In this document: positions 1-5,736 of the stretch, piece by piece | Layout of the letters: each line of letters begins with the position of its first letter | How positions within the stretch are numbered: position 1 is the stretch's first letter | Assembly (NCBI GenBank): GCA_045595425.1 | Contig: JAZOAL010000157.1 | Location: 1 to 8,496 of the forward strand | Length of the DNA stretch: 8,496 bases | Direction: 5' to 3' | Source: SIG710 sp045595425 | GTDB lineage: Bacteria > Bacillota > Clostridia > Oscillospirales > CAG-272 | Position numbers and translations under genes: made by a program | The notes under the pieces: generated by a model | The model's input: only the letters and a program-made list of their open reading frames with translations | What the model was told of the DNA's origin: nothing | Databases searched by the model: none

Positions 1-2049
1 TTCCTCTGCAGGAGCTTCTTCAGCAACTTCCTCTTCAGCGGCATAATCCTCAGGCATAGCCTCTTCTGCAGCCTTTGCTTCCTCAAGCAATGCGCGGATG
101 GAAAGGCTTACCTTGCACTTCTCATAATCGATCTCTGTGATCTTTGCATCAACAACCTGACCGATCTGAAGAACGTCAGCAGGCTTTGCGATCTTCTGAA
201 GCGCGATCTGGGAAATGTGGATAAGACCGTCAACACCGTCAACGATCTCAGCAAATGCGCCGAAAGGCATCATGTTAACAACCTTAACAGCCGCGATATC
301 GCCAACCTGATATTTATCTGTGAAGATCTTCCAGGGATTGGTATCTTCTGTCTTATAGCCGAGAGAGATTCTCTTCTTCTCAACGTCAAGTGCTTTGATA
401 TAAACATCAACCTCTTCGCCGATAGAAACAACCTCTGCAGGAGACTTGATTCTCTTCCAAGAGAGCTCGGTAGTATGTATCATACCGTCAACACCGCCAA
501 GATCAACAAACGCACCGTATGTGGTCATGCTCTTAACTGTGCCTCTGTACTGCTTGCCTTCTTCAGCTGTTGCCCAGAAAGCCTCCTCTCTTGCCTGTCT
601 CTCCTCGCGAAGGATATCGCTGATGGAGCCGTAAGCTCTGTGACCCTGCTCCTTAACCTCGATGATGCGGAACCTTACTGTTGTTCCGACAAGAGAAGCA
701 AGATTGCCTGACTTCGGAACACCGCTGCGTGCGCCGGGGATGAATACTCTTGTTGCTCCTGCAAGAGCGATAACTCCGCCCTTAACAGCCTCAATAACCT
801 TGCCCTCAAGGATTGTCTTAGCCTCATAAGCGGCTACGATCTCGCCCCAGTTCTTATCGGAATCTGTACGCTTCTTTGAGAGCTCTGCGATTCCTTCAAC
901 GTCACTTACGCGAATAACGAAAGCCTCAACCTCGTCGCCGACCTTGAACATATCCTTCAGATTTACAGAAGGATCGTCTGTGATCTGCTCAGCCTTGATA
1001 ACGCCGGTAACCTTGTAACCGACGTCGAGCTGAAGCTCGGCGTTTGAAACAGCTGTAACTATTCCCTTAACGGTGTCTCCTGTATTTAAAGTTTTGCAAA
1101 GCGATTCTTCGAGCAACTCTTCGAAATTTTCTGTTTTTGTGCTCATGGTTTTATATACCTCCTCTATTATGCCGGGAGGGGTTGAAGCCCCTGCGGCGAT
1201 TCCCACCTTTTTTGCGGTGGGCGGAATCAGTCCTCTCAAAGCGTCGGCATTTTCCACCCAGACAGTGTTCTTGCAGATATTCTTGCATATTTCGGTAAGC
1301 TTGGAAGTATTTGAGCTATCCTTGCCGCCGATAACAATCATACAATCACAGACACTTGCAAGCTCCTTAGCTTCAAGCTGTCTGATTTCCGTAACATTAC
1401 ATATTGTATCAAAAATTATCGGATTTGTACAGAGTTTTTTGATAACATTTTGAGTTTTGTGCCATTCCGACAATTTTTGAGTCGTTTGAGCCACTAAAAC
1501 GACCGTTTTTTTGTTGAAAATGCCCATATCTTTTTTTGCCATGGCATCTTCAAGTTCCTTTGCAGAGGAAAAAACCATATTTTCATGCTCTGCATGGCTC
1601 ACAATGCCCTTCACTTCCGGATGATCCGGGTCTCCGAGGATCACAAAAACAGTATCCTCTTTCGAATGTTTATCGGCAAGACGGTGTATCTTTGTAACGA
1701 ATGGGCAAGTGCAATCAACAAATGAAAAATTCGGATTCTCCGAGGCACATTTTTTCAGTCTGTACTCTACATCCCTTGTCACCCCGTGGGTCCTGACGAA
1801 AACCTTGACCGGTGCACTCTCATCGGCAGCCGCCGCAAGAGCTTCTATCTCGCTCTCATCAAGGACGCAAACGCCCTTTTCGAGAAGCTCATTATTATAG
1901 ATCGTATTATGGATAATGTGACCGAGAGTAAATATACGAACATTTTTTCCTGCGGTCTCTATCGTCTGCTCAAGCGTGTCGGTAGCGCGCTTTACGCCAA
2001 AGCAGAATCCCGCGTTTTCGGCAAGAACTATTTCTCTTTCGCTATTCAT
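1..2049 (-). CDS. ispH: IspH–ribosomal protein S1 fusion: 4-hydroxy-3-methylbut-2-enyl diphosphate reductase + S1 RNA-binding domains (3'-partial)
   Basis: An open frame of 683 codons runs off the left edge with no stop. Residues 1 to about 300 are IspH (LytB), the [4Fe-4S] enzyme that reduces HMBPP to IPP and DMAPP in the MEP pathway. The three expected cluster cysteines are visible: C16 (GFCFGVKRA), C115 (DCTCPFVTK) and C217 (ICNVTEIRQ). So are substrate residues H43 (LGHIIHN), H88 (RTHGV), H143/E145 (DHPEV), SSN at 245-247 and S289 (GASTP). Four S1 OB-fold repeats follow at about 324-394, 411-470, 498-565 and 581-650. The third is most canonical (GAFVDLGGVDGMIH, ELSW); the second is most diverged. 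A low-complexity Glu/Ala tail begins near 651. IspH–S1 fusions of this kind are known in Clostridia. The start ATG overlaps the plsC stop (TGATG) and lacks a good ribosome binding site of its own, suggesting coupled translation. The S1 half may also start separately at 1146. Confidence 0.96.
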   Translation of the reverse strand, partial: MNSEREIVLAENAGFCFGVKRATDTLEQTIETAGKNVRIFTLGHIIHNTIYNNELLEKGVCVLDESEIEALAAAADESAPVKVFVRTHGVTRDVEYRLKKCASENPNFSFVDCTCPFVTKIHRLADKHSKEDTVFVILGDPDHPEVKGIVSHAEHENMVFSSAKELEDAMAKKDMGIFNKKTVVLVAQTTQKLSEWHKTQNVIKKLCTNPIIFDTICNVTEIRQLEAKELASVCDCMIVIGGKDSSNTSKLTEICKNICKNTVWVENADALRGLIPPTAKKVGIAAGASTPPGIIEEVYKTMSTKTENFEELLEESLCKTLNTGDTVKGIVTAVSNAELQLDVGYKVTGVIKAEQITDDPSVNLKDMFKVGDEVEAFVIRVSDVEGIAELSKKRTDSDKNWGEIVAAYEAKTILEGKVIEAVKGGVIALAGATRVFIPGARSGVPKSGNLASLVGTTVRFRIIEVKEQGHRAYGSISDILREERQAREEAFWATAEEGKQYRGTVKSMTTYGAFVDLGGVDGMIHTTELSWKRIKSPAEVVSIGEEVDVYIKALDVEKKRISLGYKTEDTNPWKIFTDKYQVGDIAAVKVVNMMPFGAFAEIVDGVDGLIHISQIALQKIAKPADVLQIGQVVDAKITEIDYEKCKVSLSIRALLEEAKAAEEAMPEDYAAEEEVAEEAPAEE
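1144..1165 (-). promoter_or_regulatory. Possible internal ribosome binding site and start codon for the S1 half of the fusion
   Basis: On the minus strand an AGAGGAGG core (1165-1158) lies 11 nt upstream of an in-frame ATG (1146-1144, residue 302 of the fusion). The ATG opens MSTKTENFEELLEES, which reads like the natural N-terminus of a free S1 protein, exactly at the IspH/S1 boundary. This is stronger than any Shine–Dalgarno at the fusion's own start. Caveat: the bases also encode Ile-Glu-Glu-Val at the IspH C-terminus, a commonly conserved segment, so the match may be coding constraint, and the spacing is slightly long. That it is used is an inference. Confidence 0.45.
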
Positions 2050-2651
2050 CACAGCTTGAGTATACTCTCATAAATGAGATTTGTTATGCGCGCCATTTCT
2101 TCCGTTTTATTTGCATCCCCGTCAAAAGCCAATTTCTCCGATGCAATCGGTTTTCCAACTATGACCTCTATCTTTCTGAAGGGACGCCACCTGTTATTTT
2201 TCACCTTGATCCTGACAGGAAGGACGGGAACAGAGACCTTTGAGAGCACCAAAGCAGCCCCGTTTTTAAATTTTGTATCTTCAAGGCGTACTCCTTTACA
2301 GCGAGTTCCCTGGGGAAAAATACCAACGCAGTTGCCCTCCTTCAGCAGGTCGATGGTTTTATGTATAGCCCCGATATCGCCTGTCCCGCGGTTAACGGGA
2401 TAGGCACCGAAGGCACGAATAAGACTGTTTAAAAGAGGTATCTTAAAAAGCTCCTTTTTTGCCATATAAAAGGGTTCTGTACGGCGCAATACCGCACTGA
2501 TGCAGACAGGATCTATCAGTGTAACATGGTTTGAGCAAAGAAGTATTCCGCCCTCTCCTTGTTCATTTTCAAGTCCCGTCACCTTAACTCTGAAAAGAAA
2601 TCTGACAGCACCGGCTATGATGCCATGAACAATTTTATATCCTTTTCTCAT
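2049..2651 (-). CDS. plsC: 1-acyl-sn-glycerol-3-phosphate acyltransferase (PlsC/LPLAT family)
   Basis: This 200-residue protein has the glycerolipid acyltransferase motifs in order: NHVTLIDP at 41-48 (catalytic H42 and D47 of the HX4D motif), GAYPVNRG at 82-89, FPQGTR at 112-117 and VPVLPV at 141-146. The family transfers an acyl chain to the sn-2 position of lysophosphatidate to form phosphatidate, at the inner face of the membrane. The N-terminal 20 residues are hydrophobic and basic (IIAGAVRFLF), suiting membrane association. Motif III has Gln where the textbook form has Glu (EGTR); QGTR variants also occur in active members as far as I recall. Length fits the short bacterial PlsC class. 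A GGAGAG ribosome binding site lies 5 nt before the ATG. The start overlaps cmk by 4 bp (ATGA) and the stop overlaps the ispH start by 1 bp, so it sits mid-operon. The exact acyl donor (CoA or ACP) cannot be read from sequence. Confidence 0.93.
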   Translation of the reverse strand: MRKGYKIVHGIIAGAVRFLFRVKVTGLENEQGEGGILLCSNHVTLIDPVCISAVLRRTEPFYMAKKELFKIPLLNSLIRAFGAYPVNRGTGDIGAIHKTIDLLKEGNCVGIFPQGTRCKGVRLEDTKFKNGAALVLSKVSVPVLPVRIKVKNNRWRPFRKIEVIVGKPIASEKLAFDGDANKTEEMARITNLIYESILKL

Positions 2652-3322
2652 TTTATCTCTCCGATTTTTTCTTCAATAATATTTATGACATGCTCAACGC
2701 TCTGCTCAAGGCTATAACCGGAGTTATCAAACATTATGGCATCAGAGGCAGGAACAGCGGGGGCAACCGCACGGCTTCGGTCATTTTCATCTCGCTCAAT
2801 CATCTCTCGGAGCACATCCTCATATTTGACCTGCACGCCCTTCTCCGTGAGTTCCTTAAAGCGGCGCATAGCCCTTGCCTCATTTGAAGCAGTCATGAAG
2901 ATCTTCACATCAGCATCGGGAAGTATAACCGTTCCGATATCTCTTCCGTCCATGATCACATTGTTCTTTCTTGCTATGGATTTCTGTGTTTCAAGCAAAA
3001 AGGCGCGAACAGCAGGGATTGCCGAAACGGCGGAAGCATACATAGATATCTCCGGCTGTCTGATCTTATCACCAAGGTTTTCTCCGTTCAAATAAACGCA
3101 CTGAACACCATTTTCATAGCGCACATCAAGGTCGATCTCGGGAAGAAGAGCCTCAACCTCATCGGCATTTTTAGGATCCTTATCCTTTGTTCGAACATAG
3201 TATCCAACGCTTCTGTAAAGTGCTCCTGTATCAACATAAACTATACCGAGCTTTGCGGAGACCGCCTTTGCCACACTGCTTTTGCCCGATCCGCTTGGAC
3301 CGTCTATTGCTATCTTTATCAT
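2648..3322 (-). CDS. cmk: Cytidylate kinase (CMP/dCMP kinase)
   Basis: Cmk transfers phosphate from ATP to CMP or dCMP in the cytosol, supplying CDP for RNA, DNA and CDP-lipid synthesis. From the ATG at 3322 the protein has 224 residues, the usual size for Firmicutes Cmk. Visible motifs: P-loop GPSGSGKSS at 8-16, DTGALYR at 31-37, the NMP-binding DGRDIGT at 125-131, and a RDENDRSR...APAVPASDAI segment at about 177-196 matching the LID and C-terminal region. A GTG at 3328 would add two residues and make a GTGA overlap with the upstream stop. I prefer the ATG because GAGGTG (3333-3328) sits 5 nt upstream of it, whereas that site would overlap the GTG. The flavoprotein gene ends 2 nt before this start; plsC overlaps the 3' end by 4 bp. 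cmk next to plsC and ispH–S1 is a recurrent clostridial neighbourhood. Confidence 0.95.
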   Translation of the reverse strand: MIKIAIDGPSGSGKSSVAKAVSAKLGIVYVDTGALYRSVGYYVRTKDKDPKNADEVEALLPEIDLDVRYENGVQCVYLNGENLGDKIRQPEISMYASAVSAIPAVRAFLLETQKSIARKNNVIMDGRDIGTVILPDADVKIFMTASNEARAMRRFKELTEKGVQVKYEDVLREMIERDENDRSRAVAPAVPASDAIMFDNSGYSLEQSVEHVINIIEEKIGEIK

Positions 3323-3324
3323 TT

Positions 3325-4596
3325 TCACACCTCATAATTATTTATTGCCGCATTCTCCCCCGCAAGGGCCGCGGTAGAAAACGCTATCTGGAGATTAAAG
3401 CCTCCCGTATATGCGTCAACGTCGATGATCTCGCCTGCAAAATAAAGACCGCGAACCAGCTTTGACTCCATGGTTTTGGGGTTAATTTCCTTAACCTCAA
3501 TACCTCCTGAGGTTATTATGGCTTCCTCTATCGGGCGGAAGCGAAGGAGGGATATTTTAAAATGCTTGAGAAGATTCACCAGCGTTTTCCGTTCTTCCTT
3601 CGTTATTGAATTGCATTTTTTTCTTCCGTCAATACCCGAAAGCCCTACAACGGTTTCAATCATTTTTTGCGGAAGCAAAGCCCCAAGAGAATTTATAAAA
3701 TCCTTGTTATTATATTTCGTAAAATCAGAAATTATCCTCGCATCAAGCGTTTTTTCATCAAGAGCAGGCTTGAGATCGATCTCTGCAGTATATTTGCCGC
3801 GTTCAATATCGCGCAGATGCGCCGAAGCACTGAGAACAAGAGGCCCGGTAAGCCCAAAATGAGTAAACATAAGTTCTCCGAAATCATCGAACACCGCTTT
3901 TCCGCTTTGGCACTCAAAAACGGTAAGCTTAATATTTTTAAGCGACAGTCCTTGCATGGAAGCGCAAATGCGTCCATCCTCAACGATCGGAACAAGAGAT
4001 GGAACAATATCGGTTACAGTGTGTCCCAGCTCCCTTGCCATTCTGTAGCCGTCGCCGTCCGATCCCGTCAGCGGGTAGGATCTGCCGCCTGTTGCGAGGA
4101 TGACCGCATCAAATTCATATTCCTTTGAGGCAGTTATTACGCCTGTCACTTTTCCATCTTTTGCCGAGATACTTTTTACCCTTTCGGTTATTATCCGACA
4201 GCCAAGCTCCCTGCATTTGCCTTGCATTGCTAAAACAATATCCTGAGCCCTATCGGAAACGGGAAACACCCTTTTTCCTCGTTCTGTTTTTAGCGGTACA
4301 CCGGCATCCTCAAAAAAAGCCTTTGTGTCCTCCGGGGAAAAATTGCTGTATGCCGCGTAGAGAAAACGCGGATTTCGCGGTACACTATCAAAGAACTCAT
4401 CTCTGTCGCAATCGTTTGTCACATTGCAGCGCCCTTTTCCCGTGATCCGAAGCTTTTTCCCAAGCCTGTCATTCTTTCCAAACAAAGTGCCGGCGGCACC
4501 GTACTGTGCAGCCTTTGCCGCCGCCATCATTCCTGCCGCCCCGCCGCCTATAACGGCAACATGAACAGAATCAGAATTTGTCTTTTTTATAAACAT
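3325..4596 (-). CDS. NAD(P)/FAD-dependent oxidoreductase, BaiN/HI0933 (YhiN) family
   Basis: With the ATG at 4596 the protein has 423 residues, typical of the HI0933-like flavoprotein family. The FAD-binding GGGAAG is at 17-22, the family signature GKKLRITGKGRCN at 46-58, and the C-terminal FAD motif (GEIIDVDAYTGGFNLQ, then AFSTAALAG) at about 388-413. A BaiN member has been linked to bile-acid dehydroxylation, but most members, including E. coli YhiN, have no settled function, and none is claimed here. Oddity: the position after beta-strand 2 that usually carries the ribose-binding acid (LLEKNDRLGKK) reads LFGKNDRLGKK, with Gly encoded by GGA, one base from a Glu codon. The frame is open to 4671, but earlier starts would add residues absent from the family and overlap the regulator gene more. 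An ATG at 4605 is also possible. The chosen start overlaps the rpiR-type gene by 26 bp, and cmk follows after 2 nt. Confidence 0.92.
   Translation of the reverse strand: MFIKKTNSDSVHVAVIGGGAAGMMAAAKAAQYGAAGTLFGKNDRLGKKLRITGKGRCNVTNDCDRDEFFDSVPRNPRFLYAAYSNFSPEDTKAFFEDAGVPLKTERGKRVFPVSDRAQDIVLAMQGKCRELGCRIITERVKSISAKDGKVTGVITASKEYEFDAVILATGGRSYPLTGSDGDGYRMARELGHTVTDIVPSLVPIVEDGRICASMQGLSLKNIKLTVFECQSGKAVFDDFGELMFTHFGLTGPLVLSASAHLRDIERGKYTAEIDLKPALDEKTLDARIISDFTKYNNKDFINSLGALLPQKMIETVVGLSGIDGRKKCNSITKEERKTLVNLLKHFKISLLRFRPIEEAIITSGGIEVKEINPKTMESKLVRGLYFAGEIIDVDAYTGGFNLQIAFSTAALAGENAAINNYEV
3328..3333 (-). promoter_or_regulatory. Ribosome binding site that decides the cmk start
   Basis: GAGGTG on the minus strand lies within the last codons of the flavoprotein gene, 5 nt before the ATG at 3322. 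The spacing supports ATG 3322 over the in-frame GTG at 3328, whose first base is the last base of this motif. Confidence 0.6.
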
Positions 4597-5434
4597 CGTA
4601 TTCATCCCAAATGGTTTCAAGTTTTTTGAGCTGTTCGCTGAAAAGCTCCTGTCTCGCACGCGCAACCGCAACTATAATGGCGTTGATGATGCTCAGCGGA
4701 GCCACCAGAGAATCCACATACGACACCATATCGCTCTCCGCCGTAAGAAGCTGATCAGCATATGCAGCAATTGGAGAACGCTTGCTGTCGGTCAGGGCAA
4801 TAACATCCGCTCCAACCTCCTTCGCATATTCGACAGCGTTTATGATACGCTGTGAATAACGAGGAAAGCTGATGGCGATCATCGTGTCTTCAGAGGAAAG
4901 GTGCATTATCTGTTCAAACATTTCACTGCCCGAGGTAGTCTGAACAAAACGAACATTGTCAAACACCATGCGCAAATTGAAATTAAGAAATCCCGCCAAT
5001 GCCGATGAGGAACGCACTCCGATTATGTAAATATTTTTAGCGTTAACTATTTTCCGTATCGCTTCCGCGAAGGAATCGCGGTCGATAGTCTCAAGAGTCC
5101 GTCTGATCTTATCCGCATCCGAAAGCAAAACCTTTTCAAGCATATCTCCATCGCCGATAAGGTTATTTGTGACCTCGATTCGCTGTACGGCAGTGAGCAT
5201 ATTGCGTATAAGCTCCTGAAGGGCTCTCTGAAATTCGGGATATCCCTCAAATCCAAGCTCACAGGCAAAGCGAACCACGGTGGATTCCGAAACCCCAACA
5301 AGGCTTCCAAGCTTTGAAGCGGTCATGTATGCCGCCTTTTCATAATGTTCCAGCACATAATTTGCAATCAGCTTCTGCCCCTTTGAAAAGGTCGGCATCT
5401 GATTTTTAATGGTCATTAAAAGGTCTCTTTTCAT
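4571..5434 (-). CDS. MurR/RpiR-family transcriptional regulator (HTH + SIS domain)
   Basis: The protein has 287 residues from the ATG at 5434. An N-terminal RpiR-type helix-turn-helix spans about residues 1-75, with the recognition region LGSLVGVSESTVVRFACELGF at about 42-62. A SIS (sugar isomerase) domain spans about 125-255, with the phosphosugar-loop segment IIGVRSSSALAGF and the family motif SFPRYS. Members bind DNA as dimers and usually sense a sugar phosphate, as repressors or activators of sugar catabolism. The ligand is unknown here. An in-frame GTG at 5440 is less likely because the GAGGGG ribosome binding site (5445-5440) overlaps it but lies 5 nt from the ATG. It is first in a five-gene housekeeping operon and divergent from the GH106-like gene at 5737, so that gene or its own operon is a plausible target (inference). 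Confidence 0.94.
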   Translation of the reverse strand: MKRDLLMTIKNQMPTFSKGQKLIANYVLEHYEKAAYMTASKLGSLVGVSESTVVRFACELGFEGYPEFQRALQELIRNMLTAVQRIEVTNNLIGDGDMLEKVLLSDADKIRRTLETIDRDSFAEAIRKIVNAKNIYIIGVRSSSALAGFLNFNLRMVFDNVRFVQTTSGSEMFEQIMHLSSEDTMIAISFPRYSQRIINAVEYAKEVGADVIALTDSKRSPIAAYADQLLTAESDMVSYVDSLVAPLSIINAIIVAVARARQELFSEQLKKLETIWDEYDVYKKDKF

Positions 5435-5439
5435 AAGCA

Positions 5440-5445
5440 CCCCTC
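5440..5445 (-). promoter_or_regulatory. Ribosome binding site that decides the RpiR-family gene start
   Basis: GAGGGG on the minus strand ends 5 nt before the ATG at 5434, giving good spacing. It overlaps the alternative GTG at 5440, which makes that start improbable. Confidence 0.65.
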
Positions 5446-5475
5446 ATTTTCAGCATGAGCATAATTTATCATCTT

Positions 5476-5504
5476 ATTATAAATGAATTATTCCTTCTTG
5501 TCAA
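5476..5504 (-). promoter_or_regulatory. Consensus sigma-A promoter of the rpiR–baiN–cmk–plsC–ispH/S1 operon
   Basis: The minus strand has TTGACA (5504-5499), a 17-bp spacer (5498-5482) and TATAAT (5481-5476): a perfect match to both boxes at optimal spacing. Transcription would begin near 5469, leaving a leader of about 35 nt before the ATG at 5434. The spacer contains a short palindrome, GAATTATTC (5485-5493), a possible operator for autoregulation. The leader contains a weak CTCAT/ATGAG inverted repeat just before the ribosome binding site. No other promoter is evident within the operon. Confidence 0.85.
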
Positions 5505-5662
5505 TATTTTTATTTCAGCTTTTCTTCCATGTGATATAAATTTAACCGATCCATAATGCTTCCTTTCGGTGCTGTTGGGTTTGGTCACTTAACATTATAC
5601 CGCAGATTCCATTGCGGATCTTCTTTTGGGTCGTTTTAAAATTTATTTTTATTTATGTGATA

Positions 5663-5684
5663 TTGCATTGCAAAATTCATGCAA
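5663..5684. repeat. TTGCA/TGCAA inverted repeats, candidate operator
   Basis: TTGCATTGCAA (5663-5673) is a palindrome around one central base, and a further ATGCAA lies at 5679-5684. TTGCAT (5663-5668) and ATGCAA (5679-5684) also form a perfect 6-bp inverted repeat with 10 bp between. The set covers the -35 box and part of the spacer of the plus-strand promoter, a position suited to repression. The binding protein is unknown; the adjacent RpiR-family regulator is a candidate by location only. Confidence 0.45.
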
Positions 5685-5696
5685 ATATGTTATACT
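5668..5696 (+). promoter_or_regulatory. Sigma-A promoter with extended -10 for the GH106-like gene
   Basis: TTGCAA (5668-5673, 4 of 6 matches), a 17-bp spacer and TATACT (5691-5696, 5 of 6 matches), with TGT directly before the -10 box (extended -10). Transcription would begin near 5703, giving a leader of about 34 nt to the ATG at 5737. The promoter lies inside the longest possible reading frame (TTG at 5626), which argues against that upstream start. Confidence 0.65.
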
Positions 5697-5736
5697 ACCG
5701 ATAGAAATAAAGACCACCGTGAAAACCGAGGAGCCT

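Larger units (their letters stand above)
5435..5736. other. Divergent intergenic region between the RpiR-type operon and the GH106-like gene
   Basis: This 302-bp gap is A+T-rich and holds two divergent promoters (5476-5504 minus; 5668-5696 plus), the TTGCA/TGCAA repeats at 5663-5684, and a weak CCGCA/TGCGG hairpin at 5600-5617. Between the promoters the minus strand has a 14-codon open frame (5554-5510, MDRLNLYHMEEKLK) preceded by AAGGAAG, with a TATAAT-like box further upstream at 5599-5594 that has no convincing -35. I see no tRNA, riboswitch or longer gene here. Confidence 0.7.

Noticed and set aside
1..100. Glu/Ala-rich repeat at the left edge as a separate repeat element
   Set aside because: It is the low-complexity acidic C-terminal tail of the S1 region in the same frame, without regular period.
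217..711. Plus-strand open frame of 164 codons opposite the S1 domains
   Set aside because: It is antisense to well-conserved S1 repeats, has no recognisable domain or ribosome binding site, and is explained by codon bias on the other strand.
2058..2067. GAGTATACTC palindrome just upstream of the ispH start as an operator or hairpin
   Set aside because: It lies within plsC coding sequence, can form only a 3-bp stem as RNA, and has no partner site.
3667..4128. Plus-strand open frame of 153 codons opposite the flavoprotein gene
   Set aside because: It is antisense to a clear family member, its composition is unlike a protein, and no start signal is visible.
4597..4671. Extended start of the BaiN-family gene at 4671
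   Set aside because: It adds 25 residues ahead of the FAD motif that the family does not have and overlaps the regulator gene by 101 bp.
5600..5617. CCGCA/TGCGG hairpin as an intrinsic terminator
   Set aside because: The stem is only 5-6 bp, the following T-rich stretch is interrupted, and no upstream plus-strand gene needs termination.
5626..5736. Upstream TTG start at 5626 giving a 763-residue form of the GH106-like protein
   Set aside because: The promoter with extended -10 lies within this extension, the added residues do not resemble a signal peptide, and a GAGGAG site precedes the ATG at 5737.
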